Assembly (NCBI RefSeq): GCF_002294725.1
Contig: NZ_NSFT01000002.1
Coordinates: 434,001 to 498,000, forward strand
Source: Mesorhizobium sp. WSM4313
GTDB lineage: Bacteria > Pseudomonadota > Alphaproteobacteria > Rhizobiales > Rhizobiaceae
Direction: 5' to 3'
Length of the DNA stretch: 64,000 nucleotides
The translations under genes and the position numbers were made by a program. The notes below the pieces were generated by a model, which saw nothing but the letters and a program-made list of their open reading frames with translations, did not search any database and was not told the origin of the DNA. Below are positions 43,951 to 51,433 of this stretch, piece by piece. Positions within the stretch are counted from its first letter, which is position 1; each line of letters opens with the position of its first letter.

Positions 43951-44394
43951 ATGATCCGCCCCACCATATTCGTCGTTGCCCTTGGCCTGCAGACCGCGGC
44001 CGCGGTCGCCCAGACAACGACGCCGGCCCCTGCCCCGGCCCAGACGGCGCCGAGCAGCCCGGCTCCGGCCGCCAAGTCTGACCAACCCAAGTCCGGCCTG
44101 ACGCTGGAAAAGTTCGAGGCGCGCCGGGAAAGGGCGTTCATGCTGGCCGACACAGACAATGACGGCAAGGTCAGCCTCACCGAATGGACCGCTTTCCAGA
44201 CCGCGCGCAAGGCCAAGGGCGATCCGGCCAAATCCTTCGCGCGCATGGACACCAACAAGGACGGCTTCGTTGACAAGGGCGAGCTCGACGCCTTCGTCGC
44301 CAAGCGCTTCGCCAGGCTCGACAAGAATAGCGACGGCGTGCTCGGCGCCGACGAGAGGCCGGGCCATAAAACCGCTCCCAATCAGGAGCAATGA
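43951..44394 (+). CDS. Exported EF-hand calcium-binding protein
   Basis: The product is 147 aa. A signal peptide ends VAQTTTPAP near residue 20; a Pro/Ala linker follows; then three EF-hand loops with Asp at position 1 and Glu at 12: DTDNDGKVSLTE, DTNKDGFVDKGE and DKNSDGVLGADE. It should bind calcium in the periplasm. The ribosome site is GGAGACGAGAGC. The stop is 45 nt from the sigma-factor start, and both may be one transcript. The target is unknown. Confidence 0.88.
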   Translation: MIRPTIFVVALGLQTAAAVAQTTTPAPAPAQTAPSSPAPAAKSDQPKSGLTLEKFEARRERAFMLADTDNDGKVSLTEWTAFQTARKAKGDPAKSFARMDTNKDGFVDKGELDAFVAKRFARLDKNSDGVLGADERPGHKTAPNQEQ

Positions 44395-44439
44395 CCAAGA
44401 GGCTATGCCGCACAATGACAGCTGCGAGCGCCCGACGTG

Positions 44440-44979
44440 ATGGGCGCCGATCCGGACGAGGAACTGGTACGCCGCATCGGCGCCGGCGACACCGCCGCGG
44501 TGCAGGCGATGGTGGCGCGCAAGCTGCCGCGCATCCTGGCCCTGGCCGCCAGGATGCTTGGCGACCCGGCGGAAGCAGAGGACGTCGCCCAGGAGACTTT
44601 CGTGCGCATCTGGCGCCGTGCCTCGGGCTGGCGCCAGGGGCACGCACGCTTCGACACCTGGATTCACCGCGTCGCGCTCAACCTCTGCTACGACCGGCTG
44701 CGGCGCCGGCGCGAATGGACGACGGACGAGCTGCCGGAGGTGGCGGACGAGGCGCCGCTTCCCGATGTCATGCCGGGCGACGAAGAGCGCAGGGTCAACC
44801 AAGCGCTGCAGCGGATCGCGCCACGCCAGCGCGAGGCCATCGTGCTGGTGTATTATCAGGAGCTGTCCAACATCGAGGCCGCCGGCGCCATGCAGGTCAG
44901 CGTCGATGCGCTGGAAAGTTTGCTCGCGCGGGGTCGTCGCTCGTTGCAGGCCATGCTCGTTGGAGATGGCGATGATTGA
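44440..44979 (+). CDS. ECF-type RNA polymerase sigma factor
   Basis: The product is 179 aa. Sigma region 2 is LPRILALAARMLGDPAEAEDVAQETFVRIWRR, with FDTWIHRVALNLCYDRLRRRR; region 4 is LQRIAPRQREAIVLVYYQELSNIEAAGAMQVSVDALESLLARGRRSLQ. Region 3 is absent, as in the ECF group. A GTG sits directly before the ATG at 44440; neither has a strong ribosome site. A gene for a one-helix membrane protein follows after 74 nt and is the likely anti-sigma factor. Its target promoters are not determined; no obvious auto-regulatory box was found upstream. Confidence 0.9.
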   Translation: MGADPDEELVRRIGAGDTAAVQAMVARKLPRILALAARMLGDPAEAEDVAQETFVRIWRRASGWRQGHARFDTWIHRVALNLCYDRLRRRREWTTDELPEVADEAPLPDVMPGDEERRVNQALQRIAPRQREAIVLVYYQELSNIEAAGAMQVSVDALESLLARGRRSLQAMLVGDGDD

Positions 44980-45053
44980 GACCGTGAGGGGACTGCGAAT
45001 TCCGAGGACTGCGGCGTGGGGGGCCACGCTGGAACGGCGGAAGGGGGAACGAC

Positions 45054-45503
45054 ATGGCTGAGAAAACTTCGGGCGGGCCTATGGATGCCGAGCGCTTCGC
45101 CGCGCTGGCGGATGCCTATGGCGGCGCCTTGCATCGCTGGCCGCCGGGCGAACAGGCGGCCGCGATGCTGTTTGCCGACACCAACGAGGGCCGAGCTATC
45201 CTGGCGCGCGCGGGCAGGCTCGACGCCATGCTCGACCGGCATCGGGTCGACGCACCCAGCCCGGCGCTCCATCGCACCATTGTCGTCCGGGCAGCGGCCG
45301 AGGTCAGGCAGAGCCGCCGCCGACGGTTCTGGTGGCTGGGCTTCGGGCTTGCGGGTGTCGGCCTGGCCGGCGCCGTGGCCGGGCTGGCGCTGGTGGCCGT
45401 CGTCAGCCCGGATATGCAGCCCGACCATTATGTGATGGATGCCAATGCGACGTCGTTCGGCGATGCCGGGCCCGACGCCGATCCTTACGAGGAAAACCTA
45501 TGA
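45054..45503 (+). CDS. Putative membrane anti-sigma protein
   Basis: The product is 149 aa. The N-terminal 85 residues are cytoplasmic and helical (DAERFAALADAYGGALHRWPPGEQAAAMLFA...LDAMLDRHR), followed by a basic patch (RQSRRRRFWW), one membrane helix (LGFGLAGVGLAGAVAGLALVAVVS) and a short acidic tail. No zinc anti-sigma HxxxCxxC is seen. The function is inferred from position right after the ECF gene and from topology. GGGGGAAC precedes the ATG. The stop overlaps the next ATG (ATGA). Confidence 0.65.
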   Translation: MAEKTSGGPMDAERFAALADAYGGALHRWPPGEQAAAMLFADTNEGRAILARAGRLDAMLDRHRVDAPSPALHRTIVVRAAAEVRQSRRRRFWWLGFGLAGVGLAGAVAGLALVAVVSPDMQPDHYVMDANATSFGDAGPDADPYEENL

Positions 45504-45943
45504 GCCCCCGTCTTGTCGCGGCATCGCTGGTGCTGAATGTTTTTCTGATCGGCGCGGTGGCCGGCGGCGCCGGCTGGCTGATCGGCAAGTCCAATCCGGG
45601 CTATTCGCTGGAATCGGCCGGCGGTAGGTTGCCTGCCGCCGACCGCAAGGTCTTCCGCCAAGCGTTGCGCGACGTTCGCCGCGAGTCGCGCGACGTGATC
45701 CTCGACGGCCAAGCCGCGCGGCGTGAGGCGGCAAACCTTCTGCAGCAGCCGGCTCTCGACACCAACGCGCTTGCCGCCGCCCTGGAGCGCGCGCGCAATG
45801 CCGATGTCACCGTGCGCACCCGGATCGAGCAACGCATCATCGAATTCGCCGCATCAGGCTCGCCGGAGGACCGCCGGCTGCTGGCGGACGCCTTGTTGCG
45901 ACGCGCCGGCCGGCAGCCGCCGCCTGCAAAAAAATCGCCATAG
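45500..45943 (+). CDS. Periplasmic heavy-metal sensor-like protein (ZraP/CnrX-like)
   Basis: The product is 147 aa. One N-terminal membrane anchor (LVAASLVLNVFLIGAVAGGAGWLIG) is followed by a helical hairpin domain: RKVFRQALRDVRRESRDVILDGQAARREAANLLQQP and LAAALERARNADVTVRTRIEQRIIEFAASGSPEDRRLLADALLRR. This pattern is that of the Spy/CpxP/ZraP/CnrX-type domain. It lies in one operon with the ECF sigma factor and the putative anti-sigma protein, like CnrX with CnrY and CnrH, so a signal-sensing role is plausible. No clear metal-ligand set is visible. Confidence 0.78.
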   Translation: MSPRLVAASLVLNVFLIGAVAGGAGWLIGKSNPGYSLESAGGRLPAADRKVFRQALRDVRRESRDVILDGQAARREAANLLQQPALDTNALAAALERARNADVTVRTRIEQRIIEFAASGSPEDRRLLADALLRRAGRQPPPAKKSP

Positions 45944-46053
45944 GCGGCGACGGAAACGGCGAGCACGCTCCGTTCAAGGGAAGAGGGACAGGCCTGCGAC
46001 CGCCTTTGGCGGCGGCAGGTTCTCTTCAACCTCGAAACTCTCGGGAGTATCGC

Positions 46054-46341
46054 ATGAACAGTCTGGCAAAATATTCGATCGCGGCTGCGCTCGCCCTCGG
46101 CGGAACGGCCGCCGCAAGCGCCGCCTCAGCGATGCCGATCGCACCTGTTGCGCCGGCGCCCGCAATGATAGAGCACGTCGCCTGGGGCTGCGGTCCGGGC
46201 TGGCATCCCAACCACTGGGGCCGCTGCGTGCCCAATCGCCGCGTGATCTATCCCGGCTATTACTACTGGGGCGGACCGCGCGTCTATATCGGCCCCGTCT
46301 GGCATCCCTACCATCGCTGGCACCACTGGCGCCGCTGGTAA
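46054..46341 (+). CDS. Small exported GCG-CRPN-type protein, copy 1
   Basis: The product is 95 aa. A signal peptide ends ASAASAMP near residue 27. The mature part has AWGCGPGWHPNHWGRCVPNRRV, the GCG...CVPNR pattern with two Cys about a dozen residues apart, and a tail very rich in Trp, Tyr, His and Arg (YYWGGPRVYIGPVWHPYHRWHHWRRW). Similar small secreted proteins are common in Rhizobiales without known role. The tail could bind metal or lipid. A second copy with the same pattern lies at 49494-49757. Confidence 0.82.
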   Translation: MNSLAKYSIAAALALGGTAAASAASAMPIAPVAPAPAMIEHVAWGCGPGWHPNHWGRCVPNRRVIYPGYYYWGGPRVYIGPVWHPYHRWHHWRRW

Positions 46342-46396
46342 CAACCCTTCGCGATGCCGGTGCTGTGGCCGTCATCGTGAGGATCCCCGATGATCC

Positions 46397-47881
46397 ATGA
46401 AACCGACGGCTTCAACGGAGGCTTCGTTGGCCGCACCGTTTGCAAATTCCGTCTCGCCGGACCCCGCCCTGGTGGCGCTCAACCGCTTCGGCCTCGGCGC
46501 GAAACCCGGCGACGAGTTTGGCAAGATCGCCGCCGATCCGCGCGGCTACCTCGAGGCCGAGCTCAAGCAGCAGGACGTCGCGCTCATTTCCCCCGACGGC
46601 CCACGGAATGCCGGGTTGCTGGACAGCACTGCGGCGATCCAGGCCAGCATGGCGGCAGCCATGGAGCGCAAGGCGGCGCGCGCCGAGAGGGCGGCGGCCG
46701 TCATGCAGCCGGCAACGGATGATCCAGCCGGCCCGGCCGTGGCAAAAGCCAAACCCTTGGTGCCGCATGTCGAGGCCGATATCTATCGCGACGAGGCGCA
46801 GGCCCGGTTCGACAAGGCGCTCACTGCGACGCCTGGCTTCGTAGAGCGCCTGGTCGGCTTCTGGTCGAACCATTTCTGCGTTTCCGTCGCCAAGGCGCCG
46901 GTGGTGCGGGCATGCGCCGGCGCCTTCGAACGCGAGGCGATCCGCCTCTTCGTGCTCGGCCGCTTCGCCGACATGCTTTTGGCCGTCGAGCACCATCCGG
47001 CCATGCTGTTCTATCTCGACAACCGGCAGTCCATCGGCCCCGATTCCCGCGCCGGCAAGCGACGCGGACGCGGCCTCAACGAGAACCTCGCCCGCGAGAT
47101 CCTGGAATTGCACACGATGGGCGTCGGCAGCGGCTATGCCCAGGCCGACGTCACCAGTTTCGCGAACATGCTGACCGGCTGGACGATGGCCGGCCGCGAG
47201 GGGCGGCTGGGCGAGCCGGGAAGCTTCGTCTTCAACGCCAATGCGCATCAGCCGGGCAAGGCGGTGCTGCTCGGCAAGACCTATCCCGATGGCGGCATGG
47301 GCCAGGCGGAGGCCGCGCTCAACGACATTGCCCGTCACCCGGCCACCGCGCGGCACATCGCCACCAAGCTTGCCCGCCATTTCATCGCGGACGATCCGCC
47401 CCCGGCGGCGGTCGCTCGCCTGGGCACGGTTTTCAGCAAGACCGACGGCGACCTGCGCTCGATCGCGTTGACGCTGATCGACATGTCGGAAGCCTGGTCG
47501 ACGCCGCTCACGAAGCTGCGCTCGCCGTTGGACTATGTCGTGGCGCTGCGGCGGGCGGTCGGCGCTACCGCCGGCAACGAACCGCAACGATCGCTTCGCT
47601 GGCTGAGCGTGCTCGGCGAACCGCTGTGGCGACCGCCGGGGCCGAACGGCTTTCCCGACCGGACGGACGCATGGGTTTCCGCCGAGGGCCTCAAGACGCG
47701 GCTGGACATTGCGTGGCAGGCGGCGAAGCAGGCGGACGATATCGGCGATCCCGACGAGATGCTCGGGTCGCTGATCGGCACATCCGTCTCGGCCGAGACG
47801 CGGCAGGCGATTTCGCGCGCGGAGTCCCGGCAGCAGGGCCTGGCGTTGCTGTTGATGGCGCCGGAATTCCAGCGCCGGTAA
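46397..47881 (+). CDS. DUF1800 family protein
   Basis: The product is 494 aa. The family pattern is clear: PALVALNRFGLGAKPGDEFGKIAADPRGYLEAEL at the start, FWSNHFCVS, LDNRQSIGPDSRAGKRRGRGLNENLAREILELHTMGVGSGYAQADVTSFANMLTGW in the middle, and HIATKLARHFIADDPP later. No signal peptide is visible from the chosen start. DUF1800 genes almost always come with a DUF1501 gene, as here (34 nt downstream). The pair is widespread but has no proven function. Confidence 0.9.
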   Translation: MKPTASTEASLAAPFANSVSPDPALVALNRFGLGAKPGDEFGKIAADPRGYLEAELKQQDVALISPDGPRNAGLLDSTAAIQASMAAAMERKAARAERAAAVMQPATDDPAGPAVAKAKPLVPHVEADIYRDEAQARFDKALTATPGFVERLVGFWSNHFCVSVAKAPVVRACAGAFEREAIRLFVLGRFADMLLAVEHHPAMLFYLDNRQSIGPDSRAGKRRGRGLNENLAREILELHTMGVGSGYAQADVTSFANMLTGWTMAGREGRLGEPGSFVFNANAHQPGKAVLLGKTYPDGGMGQAEAALNDIARHPATARHIATKLARHFIADDPPPAAVARLGTVFSKTDGDLRSIALTLIDMSEAWSTPLTKLRSPLDYVVALRRAVGATAGNEPQRSLRWLSVLGEPLWRPPGPNGFPDRTDAWVSAEGLKTRLDIAWQAAKQADDIGDPDEMLGSLIGTSVSAETRQAISRAESRQQGLALLLMAPEFQRR

Positions 47882-47915
47882 TTCCAGCGCCGGTAGCAGA
47901 AGTGGAGATGCAGCC

Positions 47916-49154
47916 ATGAGCCTTCTTTGCGAAACCCCCAGCCTTTCCCGCCGCGCGGTGCTGATTAGCGGCGGCGCGCTATTTGCCTGGGCCTATCTGC
48001 CGCGCTTCGCGCGCGCAGCCGACAAGCGCGACCCGCGCCTGATCGTCGTCGTGCTGCGCGGCGCGCTGGACGGGCTGTCGACGGTCGGGCCGGTCGGCGA
48101 TCCAAACTGTGCCGGCCTGCATGGCGACATCGCGCTTTCGCTCTCAGGCGCCAACCCGGCATTGCCGCTTGACGGTTTCTTCGCCGTCAACCCGGCAATG
48201 CCGGTGTTTGCGCGCCTGTTCAAGGCGGGCCAGGCGGCGGTGGTGCACGCGGCCGCGACCGGCTACCGCGACCGCTCGCATTTCGATGGCCAGGACGTGC
48301 TGGAAAGCGGCCTGCCCGGCCCTGGCAGCGCCACCACCGGCTGGCTCAATCGGGCGTTGGCCAGCCTGCCGGCGGGCGAGCGCGTGGCGAGGCTCGGCGG
48401 GCTGGCGGTCGGGCCGTCGACGCCGCTGGTGATCCGTGGCGCCGCGCCCGTGCTCGGCTGGGCACCGCAGGCGCTGCCGACGCCCGGCGATGCGCTGGCG
48501 GAGCGTGTGCTCGATCTCTACAACCATCGCGATCCGGTGCTAGCGGCCGCGCTTCAGAAAGGGCTCGATGCCGATCGGATGGCGCTGGGCGACCAACTCG
48601 ACGGCACGACGATGAAGCCTAAGGGCGGCCTCGACAACGCCGCCGACATGCGGCAATCGGCGCAAGGCGCGGCGCGGCTGATGGCCGCCGACGACGGGCC
48701 GCGCATCGCGGCGCTCGCTTTCGACGGCTGGGACACCCATGTCAACGAAGGCGGCGCCACAGGGCGGCTCGCCAATCTGCTCGGCGGCCTCGACGGGGCG
48801 TTCGAGGAGTTCGAGAAGGGGCTTGGCGAGCGTTGGCGCGACACCGCGGTCGTCGCCATCACCGAGTTCGGCCGCACGGCCCGCATCAACGGCACGGTCG
48901 GCACCGACCATGGCACCGGCACAGTGGTGCTGCTCGCCGGCGGCGCGATCAAGGGCGGCCGCGTCATCGCCGACTGGCCGGGGCTGAAACCGGCGCAGCT
49001 CTACGAAGGCCGCGACCTGGCGCCGACCAGCGATGTGCGCGCGGTGCTGAAGGGGCTGCTGGCCGACCAGTTCGGGCTGTCGCCGGCCGTGCTTGGCGAC
49101 AAGGTGTTTCCGGAGTCGGCAGCAGTGAAGCCGATGCGGGATCTGGTGGCGTGA
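47916..49154 (+). CDS. DUF1501 family Tat-exported protein
   Basis: The product is 412 aa. A twin-arginine-like signal (SLSRRAVLISGGALFAWAYLPRFARA) is followed by the alkaline-phosphatase-like DUF1501 domain: RLIVVVLRGALDGLSTVGPVGDPN, AATGYRDRSHFDGQDVLESG, ALAFDGWDTHVNEGG, VAITEFGRTARINGTVGTDHGTGTVVLLAGGAIKGG. The Asp, His and Glu pattern suggests a metal hydrolase, but the substrate is unknown. It is the partner of the DUF1800 gene upstream. GGAGATGCAGCC precedes the ATG. Confidence 0.92.
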   Translation: MSLLCETPSLSRRAVLISGGALFAWAYLPRFARAADKRDPRLIVVVLRGALDGLSTVGPVGDPNCAGLHGDIALSLSGANPALPLDGFFAVNPAMPVFARLFKAGQAAVVHAAATGYRDRSHFDGQDVLESGLPGPGSATTGWLNRALASLPAGERVARLGGLAVGPSTPLVIRGAAPVLGWAPQALPTPGDALAERVLDLYNHRDPVLAAALQKGLDADRMALGDQLDGTTMKPKGGLDNAADMRQSAQGAARLMAADDGPRIAALAFDGWDTHVNEGGATGRLANLLGGLDGAFEEFEKGLGERWRDTAVVAITEFGRTARINGTVGTDHGTGTVVLLAGGAIKGGRVIADWPGLKPAQLYEGRDLAPTSDVRAVLKGLLADQFGLSPAVLGDKVFPESAAVKPMRDLVA

Positions 49155-49493
49155 GCCGTGAGTTTGCCGGTCAGCGATAGGCTGGCGGCGCCAGTCAGTT
49201 CGTCATCCACGGGCGGAGCGGGAGCGAAGCGGACGCGGAGACCCGAGGATCCATTCCGTGACTTTGATCGTGGGTGCTGCGGAGCAGAATTCTGAACCAT
49301 GGCAACGCCTGAACGTCACGGAATGGATCCTCGGGTCTGCGCTGCGTCGCTTCGCTCCTTGCTCCGCCCGTGGATGACGAGGCTGAGGAGCCTCGGCCAA
49401 TCACCAACGCTGGCGCGGAGGTTTCGAACCTGTGCGTGGGACCTTAGCCAAACCGCCCGCGCCGTTGCCAGCGCGACGGCGATCCGAGAGCGA
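49155..49493. other. Intergenic gap with a long palindrome
   Basis: This 339 bp gap lies between the convergent DUF1501 gene and the second GCG-CRPN gene. Apart from the 49202-49380 inverted repeat I see nothing gene-like. Confidence 0.5.
49202..49380. repeat. Long inverted repeat
   Basis: The left arm (49202-49262, starting GTCATCCACGGGCGGAGC) and right arm (about 49315-49380, ending GCTCCGCCCGTGGATGAC) are reverse complements over about 60 bp with a few changes, including an inner ACCCGAGGATCCATTCCGTGAC. The loop is about 52 bp. The transcript from either side would fold into one very long hairpin. No transposase is present; it resembles a rhizobial intergenic palindrome or a MITE-like element. 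Confidence 0.85.
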
Positions 49494-49757
49494 TCACCAG
49501 CTCCAATAACCGGGGCGCCAGCGGTGGTGGTACCAGAAGCCGGGATGCCAATGGCGCGCCGGCCGTATGATCACGCGGCGGTTCGGCACGCATCTGCCCC
49601 TACGGTTCACGTGCCAGCCGGGACCGCAGCGCCAGCCGACGGTTTCGATGGGCAGCGGCGAAGCACCTGGCTTGGCCATCGGCATGGCTTGCGAGCCCAC
49701 ACTGGATAGCAGCAACGTGCCGGCGGCCATCGCGAGAGGCAGAAAATATCTCGTCAT
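49494..49757 (-). CDS. Small exported GCG-CRPN-type protein, copy 2
   Basis: The product is 87 aa. A signal peptide ends GSQAMP near residue 25; the mature part has VGWRCGPGWHVNRRGRCVPNRRVIIRP and a Trp/His/Arg-rich tail (HWHPGFWYHHRWRPGYWSW). It parallels the protein at 46054-46341 in length and motif, but the first Gly-Cys-Gly reads Arg-Cys-Gly. The start at 49757 is set by the signal peptide. Reading extends further upstream only through the neighbouring gene's frame. Confidence 0.8.
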   Translation of the reverse strand: MTRYFLPLAMAAGTLLLSSVGSQAMPMAKPGASPLPIETVGWRCGPGWHVNRRGRCVPNRRVIIRPARHWHPGFWYHHRWRPGYWSW

Positions 49758-49834
49758 CAAGGTTTGTCTCCGTGATTCAATCCCTACCTCCGTGAAACGG
49801 AGGACAGGGCCGAATTCCGTCGGAGCGGTGCGGA

Positions 49835-51433
49835 TCACGTCTTCGTTAGCGGGGTAGCGCCTTCGTTGAGCGTCGCTACGGTCTTCAGCGCGCCGTCCAG
49901 CATGTCGCCTTTCTCGTCCTTCAGCGCCGCCTCGCGCAGGCGGCGGATCCAGTCGGCGGCGTCCTCCCTGCCCTCGAGCGTCGGCAGCGCCGAGAGCACG
50001 CGGTCGAACTTCGACTGGGCGCGGGCATGGGTGTCGCTGTAACCCTTGATCAGCCGGCGGCAATTCAGGACCTCGGTGGCCAAAGCGTAGTCCTGGCGCG
50101 CGTGGCTAAGCGCCAGGCTATACCAACGCTCAAGATGCTCGAGCTCTACCTTGTGGCGCAGCAGGCGGCGGCGCCAGCGGCGCAGGCCGCCGATGAACCA
50201 GAGCATGGCGAAGCCGGTGAAACTGTCGGTGCGGATGTGGCGGCCGCGGTTGATGCGGCGGTCGAGGAAGGCGGCGAGTTTCGGGCGGTTCTCGATATAG
50301 CTGCCGAGTCCCGCCGGCAGCGTGCCGCAGAACTCCTCGATGCGCGGGTGGAAATATTCGGTGACCTGCAGCACCGCCCCTTCCTTGACGCCGACCTCCC
50401 TGCGCACCCGCTTGTCGCGGGTCGAGCGCGTCTTGAGATCGGCGACGCGGATCATGTCGTCGTAGCACATGGCATTGGCAAGGTGCTTTGCCGCGGCGAT
50501 CGATAGCGCGTAGCCGCGCTCCGCATTGTCCAGCGCCACCGCTCTGTCCAGCCGGTCGAGATACTCGCCGGCATAGGCGATGTCCTGGTAATCGACGACC
50601 TTCTTCAGCCCGAGCTCGGCCATGTCGCGCACGGGCTCAGGGAGCGACGCGACGCGAGCGGCAAGCGCCTGCCAGCCCTTGAGCAGGGTTTCCGGGCCAC
50701 TGACCCTCCCCGTTGGCCTGGGCTGGGCAACGGGGGGTTCCGCCGCCGCTTTTTCCCCGGCCGGCGCTGCCGCGATCCCGCGCGCGCGGTCGTAGGCCGC
50801 GCCGAAGGCGGCGAGGCTCGGCTTGACGCCACGGCCGCCGGCGCCGATCGCCTGCTCGTAAGTTTCGCGGGTGAAGGGCAGCGCGTCGGAGCCGGCCAGC
50901 GCGCCGAGCAGGCTGGCCGAGATCATGGTGCCGTTGTCGGCGGCGATCTTTTCCATGTCGAAGGCGATGAAGCGCCTGGCCGCCGCTTGTGCCGTCGCGT
51001 GCACTTTTTCCGACGAGGCGCGGCCGTCGCCCGGCTCGATCTTTTCCGAGACGGCGGCGATGCGGTGTGAAGAGGTGATCAGCGTCGTGCGCTCAGGCGT
51101 GACGAAACCGCGGATGATGGCGCGGCCGGCTTCCATCAGCTCGGCGGCGATCAATATGTCGACATCGCCCTGCGACGGCGACAGCGCGAAAACCGGCAGC
51201 CGGCCGGTGTCGCGGGCCATCTCGATGTAATAGATCGTGGCGCCAGTGCGCTGCGCGACGCCGGCCACGGAGGTCGATTGGGCGATATAGCCGTTGCGCT
51301 CGGCGACGTCGGTGATCCAGTCGGCGAGCACGCCGCCGCCCTGGCCGCCGACCGCGAGCACGGCGAGTTTTATCACCCGCTCGTCGTCAGAGGCGCCCGC
51401 CTTGGGGCGCAGGGGAGAAGCCTGATCAAGCAT
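49835..51433 (-). CDS. iorB: Indolepyruvate oxidoreductase subunit beta-like protein
   Basis: The product is 532 aa. The N-terminal 200 residues are a 2-oxoacid:ferredoxin oxidoreductase gamma domain (VIKLAVLAVGGQGGGVLADWITDVAERNGYIAQSTSVAGVAQRTGATIYYIEM), followed by an Ala/Pro linker near 230 and a C-terminal domain of about 280 residues (LLKGWQALAARVASLPEPV...GYALSIAAAKHLANAMCYDDMIRVADLKTR) of the kind fused to such subunits. With the alpha subunit it would decarboxylate arylpyruvates to acyl-CoA using ferredoxin. Classical IorB is about 200 aa, so this long form is a distinct subtype. It overlaps iorA by 8 nt. Confidence 0.88.
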   Translation of the reverse strand: MLDQASPLRPKAGASDDERVIKLAVLAVGGQGGGVLADWITDVAERNGYIAQSTSVAGVAQRTGATIYYIEMARDTGRLPVFALSPSQGDVDILIAAELMEAGRAIIRGFVTPERTTLITSSHRIAAVSEKIEPGDGRASSEKVHATAQAAARRFIAFDMEKIAADNGTMISASLLGALAGSDALPFTRETYEQAIGAGGRGVKPSLAAFGAAYDRARGIAAAPAGEKAAAEPPVAQPRPTGRVSGPETLLKGWQALAARVASLPEPVRDMAELGLKKVVDYQDIAYAGEYLDRLDRAVALDNAERGYALSIAAAKHLANAMCYDDMIRVADLKTRSTRDKRVRREVGVKEGAVLQVTEYFHPRIEEFCGTLPAGLGSYIENRPKLAAFLDRRINRGRHIRTDSFTGFAMLWFIGGLRRWRRRLLRHKVELEHLERWYSLALSHARQDYALATEVLNCRRLIKGYSDTHARAQSKFDRVLSALPTLEGREDAADWIRRLREAALKDEKGDMLDGALKTVATLNEGATPLTKT

